A program made the translations under genes and the position numbers. A DNA stretch of 64,000 nucleotides, taken from positions 186,001 through 250,000 of the forward strand of contig NZ_PEBU01000004.1 in NCBI RefSeq assembly GCF_002887595.1, given 5' to 3'. The DNA is from Bowmanella denitrificans (GTDB lineage Bacteria; Pseudomonadota; Gammaproteobacteria; Enterobacterales; Alteromonadaceae). Below, one piece after another: positions 54,742-64,000 of the stretch; position 1 is the stretch's first letter; every line of letters starts with the position of its first letter. The notes under the pieces were generated by a model. It was not told the DNA's origin, ran no database searches, and saw nothing but the letters and a program-made list of their open reading frames with translations.

Positions 54742-56673
54742 CTAGCATTGGCTTTTGTATGCCCGTATATGCGTGATACAAAATTGGCATAGGCTGTTCA
54801 GCATTTCAAATGTGTCTGCAGCTATGCTATCAGTGTGCTCACTAAGCAGATTGGATAACTCCCGCCAATATGCCAGATTAGCCTTGATTATCTGTTGCTC
54901 TATTTGTCTGACCTCTGTTGCCAACATGGCTGGGTCGTTAAAACGGCCGTCTATGTCGACCACTTTTAACGACGCTGCAATACTGCGCTTGAGCGTATCT
55001 GTGCGGCTGGCGTCGGGGATCACCAGCTTGCTTAAATATAAGTGCTGGTCTGTGCGTTTGACCACTCCAGGCAGAAACTCAGCCAGATCGGCGAGCTGTG
55101 CGGGTAATTTCGCAGCATCCGCCACCTGCAACTCATTGGCCAGGCTGATGCTAAGACCACTTTGGCTGGTGAAGTGCAAGGGTATGCTGTAAAGCCAGTT
55201 TGCTGAGGTATCGACAAAGCCGTACAGCAAGACACTCAATACAGGATCATCCAGATTGTATTGGGCAAAGACTTCCCTGCCTGCCGGACCGGCTGGGTAG
55301 TGACTGGAGAAAAGCCGTTTGTGGCTGTTGAACTGGAATCGTGGGGCACCGGTTTGATGATTGGTCAGTTCTGCAATAGGAATAAATACACGCTGCTCGG
55401 TATCACAAGGATTGCCGGTCCACTGTGATATTTGCTGTGCTGCGACGCCTAGCACTCTGGATGCAAAGAAGCTCTCCAGCAGAACTTTATTATCCAGCTC
55501 TGCCTGTGTGTCAGCATAATAATGTTGGAATTTGTCCTGGTCGCTTCGGGCACTGACCAGCTTATGGAATACTGCCTTATGGCCTGCCAAAGCAAATAGC
55601 GGGTAGCTATCACGCCAGTCCTTAAGCTTATGACAGGTGTTGTATAGTGCCACCAATAGCTGCATTACCCTGACTGCGGAAGGGTTCAGCATCTTGGTCC
55701 TGGGCTGCATTTGTAGGTTTAGATGCTTGTCTACCGAAAATTGGTAATCCGAAGCAATAGGCATGGCGGTAAAGGGGATGGCCATACATTGCCCAGCCAA
55801 TTCGCTGGCATTCTTGAGCCTGACAGACAAGTTGCCGCCGTCTACTATCAATTGCAAGTCAGGGTGTAACTCTGCCCCGCGGTGTTGTAATTCCGCGACC
55901 AGCTCTGTGAGTATGCTTTGTGCCGCCGGGTTGTTGCCAAGAACCTCAACCTGGTGAGCGGTATTGGGCACTGAGCTGGCCAGCTTATCTGCATTCACAT
56001 TTAGCGGATTGAGTGTCGCCGTTGCAGGGTTTGCATCAGACGGGGTTAGTGCCTGTTGCAGGGCTTTAGCCTGACTTTCTGGTAACAACTGCTGGCAAAC
56101 GTTTATCACCTGCTGTATTTCAACTGCGCTGGCTTTGAATCTGGTTCCGGCAACAATATCCCTGGTTAATTGCTGCAAATAGCCCAGCGCCTGCTGCCCA
56201 TCACCACTGTGACTGGCTGCCTGGGCCAGCAGCAGGGTAGCTGTCAGATGATATTGGCTAAGTCCGAGTAAAGGAGGGGCAAATTCCTGCACCGTTGCGG
56301 TGTCGTTCTGCGCCATGGCAAGCTGCAACAGCGCAAATCGCTGACCGGCAGATTCTGGCGAGCCATCCAGTTGTAGCGACCGCTTCAGGCAATCCAATGC
56401 ATCCTCCGGCTTGCCCATTAGTTTGGCATTGGCTGCCATTTGCTCCAGGCAGTATTTTTGCTCAAGGGCAGCCTTTGTAAGCTGCAGGGCCTGCTGAAAC
56501 TTTAAATAGCCGAGCTGGAAACTGGCTTGATGGGTCAGGCATTGAGCTTCCAATACCAGGCTTTGATAACAGGGATGTGGGTTTTTCTGCTGGTACTTTT
56601 TCAGTAGTTGCAGGGCTTTTTTATATTTTCCCTGACGAACCAAGGATCTGGCACTGTCCAGTTTATCTTGCAT
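54742..56673 (-). CDS. TPR protein with C-terminal SET-like domain
   Basis: 643 residues. The ATG at 56673 is chosen because GGGGT precedes it; the longer frame to 56805 would cross a terminator. Residues 1-200 are TPR-like helical repeats (RQGKYKKALQLLKKYQQ, PEDALDCLKRSLQL). Residues about 280-520 resemble SET-domain protein-lysine methyltransferases of the Rubisco LSMT type: LESFFASRVLG, FIPIAELTNHQTGAP (the xNH motif) and GREVFAQYN...LLYGFVD. This is a hand recognition. SET proteins of this type are rare in gammaproteobacteria. A partly degenerate fold without activity is possible. Confidence 0.65.
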   Translation of the reverse strand: MQDKLDSARSLVRQGKYKKALQLLKKYQQKNPHPCYQSLVLEAQCLTHQASFQLGYLKFQQALQLTKAALEQKYCLEQMAANAKLMGKPEDALDCLKRSLQLDGSPESAGQRFALLQLAMAQNDTATVQEFAPPLLGLSQYHLTATLLLAQAASHSGDGQQALGYLQQLTRDIVAGTRFKASAVEIQQVINVCQQLLPESQAKALQQALTPSDANPATATLNPLNVNADKLASSVPNTAHQVEVLGNNPAAQSILTELVAELQHRGAELHPDLQLIVDGGNLSVRLKNASELAGQCMAIPFTAMPIASDYQFSVDKHLNLQMQPRTKMLNPSAVRVMQLLVALYNTCHKLKDWRDSYPLFALAGHKAVFHKLVSARSDQDKFQHYYADTQAELDNKVLLESFFASRVLGVAAQQISQWTGNPCDTEQRVFIPIAELTNHQTGAPRFQFNSHKRLFSSHYPAGPAGREVFAQYNLDDPVLSVLLYGFVDTSANWLYSIPLHFTSQSGLSISLANELQVADAAKLPAQLADLAEFLPGVVKRTDQHLYLSKLVIPDASRTDTLKRSIAASLKVVDIDGRFNDPAMLATEVRQIEQQIIKANLAYWRELSNLLSEHTDSIAADTFEMLNSLCQFCITHIRAYKSQC

Positions 56674-56806
56674 ATTGGTTACCCCAGAACAATGCTTTGT
56701 TGCCTGATAATAATGCGTAAACCCAATATGTTGACCCAGACGCAGTGGCGTTGGCAAGTTTGCTGTCGGGCTAAACAGGCCGTCAAATGCCAGGGCCGAT
56801 AACAAA

Positions 56807-56827
56807 AACGCCTCATATGAGGCGTTT
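56807..56827. terminator. Hairpin terminator after rimO
   Basis: AAACGCC-TCATATGA-GGCGTTT is a fully self-complementary stem. Read on the - strand it is followed by TTTG, downstream of rimO. Its stem is almost the same as that of the terminator at 48891. Confidence 0.8.
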
Positions 56828-56847
56828 CAATTAACCAAAGGTCAGAA

Positions 56848-58263
56848 TCAGGCGATTCTGCTACCCCATAGATCGTATTCGTCTGAGTGTTCGATTATCA
56901 CCCGCACCAGATCGCCGGCTTTGAGTTCGGTATCGCCATTCAAATACACTACACCGTCAATTTCCGGGGCATCGGCGTAGGTACGGCCGATGGCACCTTC
57001 TTCGTCCACCTCATCAATCAGCACATCCATTTCGGTGCCAATGCGTTTGGCCAGCTTGGCAGTACTGATGGCCTGCTGTTTTTGCATAAAGCGCTCATAG
57101 CGCTCCTGCTTCAGTTGTTCTGAGACCGGGTCAGGCAGATCATTGGCGGTTGCACCCTCGACGTCGGAATACTTAAAGCAGCCAACCCGATCAAGTTGTG
57201 CCTCATCCAGGAAATCCAGCAGCATTTGAAAGTCTTCTTCGGTTTCACCTGGGAAGCCAACAATAAAGGTGGAACGTATTACCAGCTCGGGACAGATTTC
57301 GCGCCAGGCCTTGATGCGCTCTTTGGTGCGCTCCGCCGCAGCCGGGCGTTTCATCAGCTTGAGAATACGCGGGCTGGCGTGTTGCAAGGGAATATCCAGA
57401 TAAGGCAGAATTTTCCCAGCGGCCATCAGTGGGATCACTTTGTCTACCGAAGGGTAAGGGTAAACATAATGCAGCCGCACCCAAATACCCATTTCGGCCA
57501 GTTTTTCGCACAGCTCGGTCATACCGGTTTTAACCGGCATACCGTTCCAGAAACCGGTACGGTTTTTCACATCCACACCATAAGCACTGGTGTCCTGGGA
57601 AATCACCAACAACTCTTTCACGCCAGCCGCCTGTAAACGCTTGGCTTCATCCAGCACTTCGCCCACCGGACGGCTGACTAAATCGCCACGCATGGATGGG
57701 ATAATGCAGAAGGTACAGCGGTGATTACAGCCTTCGGAAATTTTCAGGTAGGCAAAGTGACGGGGGGTCAGCTTGACACCGTGATCCGGTACCAGATTAA
57801 CAAAAGGATTGTGCTCGGGTTTGGGCAGGTAGTCATGTACCTGTTCGACCACGGTTTCATAAGCATGCGGGCCGGTAATGGCCAGCACATTGGGATGCAC
57901 TTCGCGGATCTCATCTTCTTTGACACCCAGACAGCCGGTCACAATGACCTTGCCGTTTTCGGCCAGCGCTTCACCTATGGTATCCAGAGATTCCTGTACC
58001 GCAGAGTCGATAAAGCCACAGGTATTAACAATGACCAGGTCGGCATCGTTGTAGGTATTCACCACATCATAGCCTTCGGTGCGCAGTTGGGTCAGGATTC
58101 GCTCGGAGTCCACCAGGTTCTTAGGGCAACCCAGGGAAATAAAACCGATCCGGTTACCGCCGCTGATCTCGACTTCCTGTCCCTGTTTGGCTTGTTCGGC
58201 CAAGACTTTTTTTGGGGTATCCAGTGTCGTGGTCTGGTTCGGGGTATAGGTCTCTACGGTCAT
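56848..58263 (-). CDS. rimO: Ribosomal protein S12 methylthiotransferase RimO
   Basis: 471 residues. Radical-SAM methylthiotransferase that modifies an Asp of ribosomal protein S12. The N-terminal UPF0004 domain has [12 protein letters not shown] and [14 protein letters not shown]; the radical-SAM cluster is [15 protein letters not shown]; a TRAM domain closes the protein ([26 protein letters not shown]). The first 36 residues before the conserved GFISLGCPK are longer than usual for the family. They may be a real extension or reflect an upstream start choice. This is a core bacterial gene and marks the end of the accessory region. Confidence 0.97.
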   Translation of the reverse strand: MTVETYTPNQTTTLDTPKKVLAEQAKQGQEVEISGGNRIGFISLGCPKNLVDSERILTQLRTEGYDVVNTYNDADLVIVNTCGFIDSAVQESLDTIGEALAENGKVIVTGCLGVKEDEIREVHPNVLAITGPHAYETVVEQVHDYLPKPEHNPFVNLVPDHGVKLTPRHFAYLKISEGCNHRCTFCIIPSMRGDLVSRPVGEVLDEAKRLQAAGVKELLVISQDTSAYGVDVKNRTGFWNGMPVKTGMTELCEKLAEMGIWVRLHYVYPYPSVDKVIPLMAAGKILPYLDIPLQHASPRILKLMKRPAAAERTKERIKAWREICPELVIRSTFIVGFPGETEEDFQMLLDFLDEAQLDRVGCFKYSDVEGATANDLPDPVSEQLKQERYERFMQKQQAISTAKLAKRIGTEMDVLIDEVDEEGAIGRTYADAPEIDGVVYLNGDTELKAGDLVRVIIEHSDEYDLWGSRIA

Positions 58264-58293
58264 ATTGTCTCGCTGGCTAGAAGGCTAGGGTAA

Positions 58294-58312
58294 CGGCCCG
58301 CTGAGTGGGCCG
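58294..58312. other. Hairpin CGGCCC-7-GGGCCG between rimO and the CocE-like gene
   Basis: Perfect 6-base GC stem in the 141-base spacer. The T run is on the 5' side when read with the genes, so it does not look like a normal terminator. Confidence 0.3.
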
Positions 58313-58404
58313 CAAAAAGTCGGCGGATTATACACAAAGCCTTGGGCAATGGCAGTAGGGTAGCTTAAAAAATGCACAGTTTCTGTGTTGTTTTACCTGA
58401 AATC

Positions 58405-60660
58405 TTATGGTGCCCCGGCGGGCGCCAGCGTCTGAAGTGGCACATCAATATAGCTTTGACTATGCCATTGCAATTGCAGCGGCTGTTTGCCATCTTCCAC
58501 GGTTTCCTGGCTGACATCCTGACCCGTGCCCATATTGACCTGGGCAGAGGCATTCTTGTTCACATTCAATACCACCAATAAACGGCTGCCTTTCGCCAGT
58601 TTTCGGCCGGTCATACGGGTCTGTGAGAAAGGAATATGGGCTGGCTTGCCTGGGGTCAGCAATTGCCTGTGTTGTCTGTCCTTGGCATAGCTGGCCCGGC
58701 CGATACTGTAGCTTAAGTGAAATAAACGACCATCCGGCATTTGCTGATAGAAGGTCAGGCCATAGTCAACATCATGCTTGTTGATGGTTACTACCAGTTC
58801 CCCGGAAAAACTACCGGCTATTTGCATGTCCTGAGTAAAAGGTGGGCTGACAAACAGCAAGCCGGTTTGGTCATCCAACTGGTCGCGAATAATCGGCCAG
58901 GGGTAAGCGTCGGTGTTATTGCTGCTGGTACGGTCGGCCAGATCCACTTGTTGTTGTAAGGTCTGCTGCGTTGCTTGTTGTTCACTGAGCAGGAAACCTT
59001 TATCTGTTTGCTGGTTAGACAGGTAATAGCGCGTTGAGGATGCGTGCAAGGCCGCCATTGAAGAGGCATAACGCCAGCTGTTATCCCCCATTAATTGGTA
59101 GGTAATCTTATCTTTCAACAGGGCGGGGCGTGGAGCGGCTTTCATCACATAATCAAACCAGCCAAAGGTTAGTTTGTTCCTGTCAATATGGGCAACCTTA
59201 TCCAGGGAGTAGCCTCGCAGCGGGTCGCTGAGTGAGAAGGTATGATCGTAAGGGCCAATCAGCCAATAATGTTCGGCATCCGGGCGATATTTAAGATGTT
59301 CATGGTAGTAATACAGCGCCGAAAAATTGCCATCATCGTAATAGCCATTTAAGGACAGGACCGGAATGTTGATATTGGCAAAATCCTCGCCGTGAGGCTG
59401 CATGGCCTGCCAATATTCGTCATAGCCCGGGTGAGCAAGCCATTTATGTAACCAGGGGTTAGCCTGACCGGCCAGTTTGTCCAGCTCGGCAAATGCCTTA
59501 CCGCTTGAGTACCACTGGTTCATCAAGCTCCGCCATTTGCCCGGATCTGCATATTGGCTGTTATCCAGCCTTTTGTTGTTGGTGACATAAAAGGGCCATT
59601 GGTAGTTGGCGGTGATATACACGTTATTTTCATAGGGCAGTCCCTGGGCCGGGTTATTCGGTACAAAGGGCACGATAGTTTTTAACCCGCTGGGCATGTA
59701 TTTGGCGGCGGCCCACTGGGTAAAACCCAGATAACTGCCACCGTACATGCCCACCTGCTGGTCACTCCATGGCTGCTGGGTAACCCAGTTAATCACGGCT
59801 GCTGCGTCCTGTCCGTCAAACTGGTAAGGCACAATGCTGTTCGGGCTTAAGCCTTTACCACGGCTATCCACAATCAGGCCCACATAGCCATAAGTCAAGG
59901 CGGTGGCGGCCTCGCGCAGATTAGCCATTTCGTCACTGTAGATGCTCATTTGCATGGCCGTGGGCATCGCTTTCTTCCACTGTTTGCTACGCACCAGTAT
60001 CGCTGAAACCATGGCATTACCTGTGTCTATCAGCAAATTGTCCTGCACCCAAAATCGGCGCTTGTATTCGTCTTTCAGCCAGGTTTTAGCTTGGGGTAGC
60101 AGAGCTTGATAAACATAAAAGTCCTGTAGCTCGGTGGCCAGGGCCCTGGCTGTGCGAGAATGCGGCGATACCGTTTCAGTCTGCATGTTTTGCAGTAAAT
60201 ACAGCAGTCGGCTCAGCCCCGTATCCTGGTCATAACCGCTTAGTCTGCTGATATGGATAAACTCGTTATCTGATAATGCTGCGACATGCTGTTTAAATAC
60301 GTTGTGCCAATGGTCGCGCTCTTTTGGATGTTGCCTGGCAGCCAGATAGACTTGGTAGGCAAAGGCAGACCAGGCAGGCTGACCGGTGGCCAGTGCATCA
60401 ATATCCGCGCTTAAACGCTGGCCACTTAACAACCTGAGCTTTTGTTGTTCATCAGTGCTCAGCGAACCTTTCTGCCCGCTAAGTAACTCTGTGGCAAGTT
60501 GCTGCTGCCACTGGATAAAGGCTGGGCTGTTAAGCACCTGTGCCAACTGTTGTTTGTTCTTTACCTCCAAGTGTTGTTGGGGAGCGGCGTTTAATATCGG
60601 GCAGATGTGCAGTAGCACCATTAACAGCCAGTATGGCAAATAAATGTAATGACGTTGCAT
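58405..60660 (-). CDS. CocE/NonD-family (X-Pro dipeptidyl-peptidase-like) secreted hydrolase
   Basis: 751 residues with a signal peptide (LLMVLLHICPILNAAPQ); AAGGAACC precedes the ATG. The alpha/beta-hydrolase core has DSRGKGLSPN, nucleophile Ser309 in YGGSYLGF, DDGNFSALYYYHEH and IGPYDH. A jelly-roll C-terminal domain (about 580-750) is typical of the X-Pro/CocE/NonD group. About 190 residues precede the core, more than usual for CocE. Substrates may be acyl esters or peptides. It is divergent from the CadC-like regulator, which may control it. Low similarity between members prevents a substrate call. Confidence 0.88.
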   Translation of the reverse strand: MQRHYIYLPYWLLMVLLHICPILNAAPQQHLEVKNKQQLAQVLNSPAFIQWQQQLATELLSGQKGSLSTDEQQKLRLLSGQRLSADIDALATGQPAWSAFAYQVYLAARQHPKERDHWHNVFKQHVAALSDNEFIHISRLSGYDQDTGLSRLLYLLQNMQTETVSPHSRTARALATELQDFYVYQALLPQAKTWLKDEYKRRFWVQDNLLIDTGNAMVSAILVRSKQWKKAMPTAMQMSIYSDEMANLREAATALTYGYVGLIVDSRGKGLSPNSIVPYQFDGQDAAAVINWVTQQPWSDQQVGMYGGSYLGFTQWAAAKYMPSGLKTIVPFVPNNPAQGLPYENNVYITANYQWPFYVTNNKRLDNSQYADPGKWRSLMNQWYSSGKAFAELDKLAGQANPWLHKWLAHPGYDEYWQAMQPHGEDFANINIPVLSLNGYYDDGNFSALYYYHEHLKYRPDAEHYWLIGPYDHTFSLSDPLRGYSLDKVAHIDRNKLTFGWFDYVMKAAPRPALLKDKITYQLMGDNSWRYASSMAALHASSTRYYLSNQQTDKGFLLSEQQATQQTLQQQVDLADRTSSNNTDAYPWPIIRDQLDDQTGLLFVSPPFTQDMQIAGSFSGELVVTINKHDVDYGLTFYQQMPDGRLFHLSYSIGRASYAKDRQHRQLLTPGKPAHIPFSQTRMTGRKLAKGSRLLVVLNVNKNASAQVNMGTGQDVSQETVEDGKQPLQLQWHSQSYIDVPLQTLAPAGAP

Positions 60661-60815
60661 GTGGTTCCTTATTGATGGGATGACTACAGCATGCCGAGCA
60701 GCCGTTCAGACTGCATGATAAAAAGGTGATTTAAGGTGACTAAAAGTGACTTGGCGCCAGTGCGGTGATACCTTTCCTCGCCAATAACAAGGATACACTC
60801 GCCCTGTGACAGACA

Positions 60816-62849
60816 ATGCGTTGGAAGATTGGACAATTTGAATTTTGTGACAGCAAGCAACAACTGATTGACGACGGCCAGGTTGTGCAGCTCGAGCCAA
60901 TGCTGGCAGAAGTACTGGGGTATTTTTGCCGCCATCCCGGCGAAATTATTTCCCGTGATAGTTTGATTGAACAGGTATGGCGCGGGCGCATTGTGACCGA
61001 TAATGCTGTCAATCGGGTCATTGCTAAATTACGCAAGGTGTTGGGGGACTCATCAACCCAGCCTAAGTTTATCCTGACCCTACCCAAAAAAGGTTATCGG
61101 CTGATTATTGAGCCAGTGGCAATGGACAATAGTCCCTTGCCGGTTGTTGAGCAGCCCGCCACAGAACCGCCTTCATCCCGTCAGCGCTCGTATCTATGGC
61201 TGTTTTTACCGTTGTTTCTGCTTGTTCTGTTGGGGGGGATTTATATCGACCTGACACCTGATGCTCAGGTCGTGCAGGTGGAAGCGATCACCCATGAAGG
61301 TGGGCAGGAATACTTTCCGGCGGTGTCAGCCGATGGGCGGTATCTGGCTTTTTCTGAACGTCGACCAACTGCCATGACCTTGCAGCTTAGTGATCTTCAG
61401 CAGCAAAAAACCGTCAGACTCAGCATTGAGAGCGGCTGGAGCGGACCGGCCGATTGGTCACATGATGGTTCGCAACTGGTGTATCTGCATACCGACAACA
61501 CTGATTGTCAATATATTCTGGTCACACTAGATGGCCTGCAAATCAAGGACCAGAATGTCATCTACCGCTGCCCCGCTGGCAGCTTTGGCAAAATGTTGTT
61601 TAGCCATCAGCCAGGCAAAATGTTGCTGGCTGAGCGGGCAAACAGTGATGCTCCCTATCTTTTATACAGCCTGAACAGCCTAACAGGTGACAAGCAGTTA
61701 TTGCCCCAGCCAACCCCTGTTCTGGCTGGAAACAGTCAGTTTGATTTGCATCCCAAACAGGATTGGCTGCTTATTTCCAGCCCGGATGGCGAGTTGCAGG
61801 AAAGTTTTTACAAACTGGATCTGAATACCGGTGGACTCAGTTTGCTATTTAGTCTGGATGCCTATGTATGCTGCGCTGTCTGGGATCATAATGGACAAAG
61901 CATTGTGATGATGAGTGCTCCGCCGTCCAATCAACTTCTACGATTTAGTCTGGATGGTGCTAAACAGCAGGTTGTTTATAGCGCCACCCATAGTATTGCC
62001 ACGCCGGTGCGACATCCCAATGGCGCGGATTACTTGTATTCGGGCGGGCAAATCAACCGGGATATTTTTATTCGTGGATTGGCTAACGACAGTCCCCTGA
62101 CAACCTTAGCTGACAGCAGTCTGGATGACAGTCTGCCACGTTTGTCACAAGACGGTCGGTATCTAGCCTATGTCACCTTAACGGGCGGTAAGCAACAAGT
62201 GTGGCTTGTAGAGCTTGCCTCCGGTCAGCGTCGCAGATTAAGCCATTTCGACAAGCCTGAGTTCTTAACGCAAATGGCCTGGTCCGCAGATGGCAGGCGG
62301 TTGGCGCTGGCAACACTGAACAGCCTGTTTGTTATCGAGGTGGCAAGCGCCAAAATGCATAAGCTTGCACTTCCTGCGGCGCGCATCAGTGCCATATCCT
62401 TTGTTGATAACAGTATCCTGGCCTTTAGTCAGCAACAACAGGGGCACTGGCAACGCTTCTACTACTTGTTTGCCAACCAGGTTGTTGAACCACAAGACAG
62501 CCAGACCTGGGCTAAGGCTTACCATGCCAGGGATTCCGCAGATAACTTGTGGCAGGATCAACAGCAGCGCTGGTTCCAAGGGGACGAAGCGTCAATTCAA
62601 CCTTTACCTGTCAGTAATATTGGCCAGTACCGGATAAAGAAAGTAGGGAACAGCCTGTTCTATCTGACGCGAACGGCTGATGAATACCAGGTGATTCAGT
62701 ACCAACTCAAAAGTGACCAGCAACAAGTGCTGATCAGCAGTCCTGACTCGGCCGGGATACCCGACTTTGATGTGGTTGGTCAGCATTTGGTGCTGTCTTT
62801 GCCACAAGGGCACAATGTTGATATCTATCGGGTAAAGACCCGTCCTTGA
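60816..62849 (+). CDS. CadC-like membrane transcription regulator with beta-propeller
   Basis: 677 residues. An OmpR-type winged helix sits at the N-terminus (about 5-100; IISRDSLIEQVWRGRIVTDN, LPKKGYRLI), with no receiver domain. One membrane helix (about 128-147; YLWLFLPLFLLVLLGGIYI) follows. The periplasmic part has TolB/PD40 beta-propeller blades (FPAVSADGRYLAFSERR, PRLSQDGRYLAYVT, MAWSADGRRLALAT). This ToxR/CadC-type regulator class senses outside signals and binds DNA from the membrane. It probably controls the divergent CocE-like hydrolase; this is inference from layout. The ribosome site is weak. Confidence 0.9.
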   Translation: MRWKIGQFEFCDSKQQLIDDGQVVQLEPMLAEVLGYFCRHPGEIISRDSLIEQVWRGRIVTDNAVNRVIAKLRKVLGDSSTQPKFILTLPKKGYRLIIEPVAMDNSPLPVVEQPATEPPSSRQRSYLWLFLPLFLLVLLGGIYIDLTPDAQVVQVEAITHEGGQEYFPAVSADGRYLAFSERRPTAMTLQLSDLQQQKTVRLSIESGWSGPADWSHDGSQLVYLHTDNTDCQYILVTLDGLQIKDQNVIYRCPAGSFGKMLFSHQPGKMLLAERANSDAPYLLYSLNSLTGDKQLLPQPTPVLAGNSQFDLHPKQDWLLISSPDGELQESFYKLDLNTGGLSLLFSLDAYVCCAVWDHNGQSIVMMSAPPSNQLLRFSLDGAKQQVVYSATHSIATPVRHPNGADYLYSGGQINRDIFIRGLANDSPLTTLADSSLDDSLPRLSQDGRYLAYVTLTGGKQQVWLVELASGQRRRLSHFDKPEFLTQMAWSADGRRLALATLNSLFVIEVASAKMHKLALPAARISAISFVDNSILAFSQQQQGHWQRFYYLFANQVVEPQDSQTWAKAYHARDSADNLWQDQQQRWFQGDEASIQPLPVSNIGQYRIKKVGNSLFYLTRTADEYQVIQYQLKSDQQQVLISSPDSAGIPDFDVVGQHLVLSLPQGHNVDIYRVKTRP

Positions 62850-62943
62850 TGTGGTTGACTACCGACGCGGTCGTGATTGTTGGGCGTCAATGCCAGTAAA
62901 ATTGATTACACTGGCCAAAATGTAGATAGATGGATATGACAGG

Positions 62944-64000
62944 ATGCTGCGCGTTGCCCTGATTTTAATGTTGATTGCGACGATATCACCCGTTGTTGCA
63001 GAACCTTTGTCACCTTGTGATAAGGTTGAAGGGCGGCCCTGTATCGCACTGGTGCTGGGTGGTGGTGGTGCACGCGGTGGTGCACACCTTGGTGTGATTC
63101 GCGAGCTGGAAGCCCGGCAGATCCCCATTGATCTGGTAGTGGGCACCAGTATTGGTGCTTTTGTCGGTGGCTTGTATGCGTCGGGTAAAAGTCCGGATGA
63201 GATTGAAGCCATATTGCGTGGCCTGAACTGGGGCGAAGGTTTTCGTGACCGGGTGTACCGGGACGAAATGCCGATGCGCCGCAAGCAGCAACGTGATGAC
63301 TTTCCTATCCATCTTGAATTAGGGGTTGGGCCGGATGGTGTCAAACTGCCCAGAGGCGTATTAGCCGGGCAGGCCATGGCAGACCTGGTAGAGCAGGCCT
63401 TTGGCGTACAGTCTGATTTGATTCATTTTGATCGTATGCCCATACCGTTTCGGGCTGTAGCCACTGATTTAACCAATCGCGATGAAGTCGTGTTGGAAAA
63501 AGGCAGTTTGCTGGCGGCCGTACAGGCATCCATGTCGCTGCCCGGCGTATTAAGGCCGATGAAACTGGATGGCAAACTGCTGGTGGACGGCGGTGTGGCC
63601 AATAACTTACCGGTTAGTGTCGCCAAAGCACTGGGAGCGAATAGGGTTATTGCGGTGGATATTGACGGGCCACTGAAAAATGCCGAGCAACTGGATTCAG
63701 CCTTCGCCATTACCGAGCAACTGACCAGTTTTCTGGTACGTCAGGGGGTGCTCAGGCAACTCAGTCTGCTAAGCGAACAGGATGTGCATTTGCGCCCGGA
63801 CGTCGAGGATATCAGTACCTTGGATTTCGCCAGCCTCGGCCAGGCTATCGCAGCGGGTATGCGTGTTGCCCAGTTGCATGGGCAAGAGTTACAAGATTTC
63901 GGTCAGGAAGCACACAGCTATCAGCAATGGCTGGCCGCGCACAGGCTGACCCAGGTACCGGATCTGCATATCAACCGCCTGATCCTCGATAATCAGAGCC
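62944..64000 (+). CDS. Patatin-like phospholipase, PlpD type (partial, 3' end beyond window)
   Basis: 352 residues are visible and the frame stays open to the edge. A signal peptide (MLRVALILMLIATISPVVAE) precedes a patatin domain: oxyanion loop LGGGGARGGAHLG, nucleophile Ser69 in GTSIG and Asp215 in LLVDGG, forming the Ser-Asp dyad. The domain ends near residue 325; the last visible residues (VPDLHINRLILDN) look like the start of a POTRA domain. This is the layout of type Vd autotransporters (PlpD), with patatin, POTRA and a 16-strand barrel. The barrel is outside the window, so the type is inferred. RssA-like cytoplasmic patatins lack such a signal peptide. Confidence 0.88.
   Translation, partial: MLRVALILMLIATISPVVAEPLSPCDKVEGRPCIALVLGGGGARGGAHLGVIRELEARQIPIDLVVGTSIGAFVGGLYASGKSPDEIEAILRGLNWGEGFRDRVYRDEMPMRRKQQRDDFPIHLELGVGPDGVKLPRGVLAGQAMADLVEQAFGVQSDLIHFDRMPIPFRAVATDLTNRDEVVLEKGSLLAAVQASMSLPGVLRPMKLDGKLLVDGGVANNLPVSVAKALGANRVIAVDIDGPLKNAEQLDSAFAITEQLTSFLVRQGVLRQLSLLSEQDVHLRPDVEDISTLDFASLGQAIAAGMRVAQLHGQELQDFGQEAHSYQQWLAAHRLTQVPDLHINRLILDNQS

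Noticed and set aside
58294-58312. Terminator for the CocE-like gene
   Set aside because: The GC hairpin lacks a T run on its 3' side when read with the gene.

Overview
The window looks like a chromosomal piece of a Gram-negative gammaproteobacterium, probably an Alteromonadales-like marine or brackish organism. The reasons are Pfa-type megasynthase genes, outer-membrane lipoproteins, a tripartite RND pump, RimO, a CpdB-type nucleotidase and DUF2799/DUF2059 proteins. The lineage is an inference from gene style; no rRNA or tRNA is present to confirm it. No insertion sequence, CRISPR array, tRNA or rRNA was seen.

Region 1 (1-42.9 kb) is a large biosynthetic locus, cut at its left edge. It begins with the last module of an NRPS (C-A-PCP, partial), then a one-module PKS (KS-AT-KR-ACP), a free-standing condensation protein with a TubC-like docking segment, and an unknown membrane protein. 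A phosphopantetheinyl transferase and a lipoprotein alpha/beta hydrolase lie on the opposite strand, followed by an exported penicillin-acylase-type Ntn hydrolase. After a 326-base control region comes a tightly spaced + strand operon: a PfaA-like protein (KS-AT-ACP-KR-DH), a PfaC-like protein (KS-CLF-DH), a PfaD-type enoyl reductase fused to a class III aminotransferase, an SDR ketoreductase, a thioester reductase, a DUF3108/6134-like protein, a nitrilase-family amidase and a SyrD/PvdE-like ABC exporter. Then follow a fatty-acid hydroxylase, an OMF-MFP-RND pump and an OmpR-type two-component system.

This gene set matches the logic of zeamine/fabclavine antibiotics. A PUFA-synthase-like machine builds a chain in which keto groups are repeatedly transaminated. 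The thioester reductase releases it as an aldehyde that is aminated to a terminal amine. The stand-alone C domain then couples the polyamine to an NRPS-PKS acyl chain. The NRPS A-domain signature suggests a branched aliphatic residue (Val/Ile), and the KR-only PKS module suggests a statine-like beta-hydroxy-gamma-amino acid unit. The pumps and two-component system probably serve export and self-protection. Product and exact roles are inferred.

Region 2 (42.9-64 kb) looks like ordinary chromosome: a second DUF3108/6134-like protein, an exported M20 amidohydrolase, a periplasmic solute-binding protein with a GAF histidine kinase, two small envelope proteins, a CpdB-like nucleotidase divergent from a secreted three-OB-repeat protein with a good Pho box, a PQQ-type sugar dehydrogenase, a TPR protein with a SET-like domain, rimO, a CocE/NonD-type secreted hydrolase divergent from a CadC-like membrane regulator with a beta-propeller, and the start of a PlpD-like patatin protein running off the right edge.
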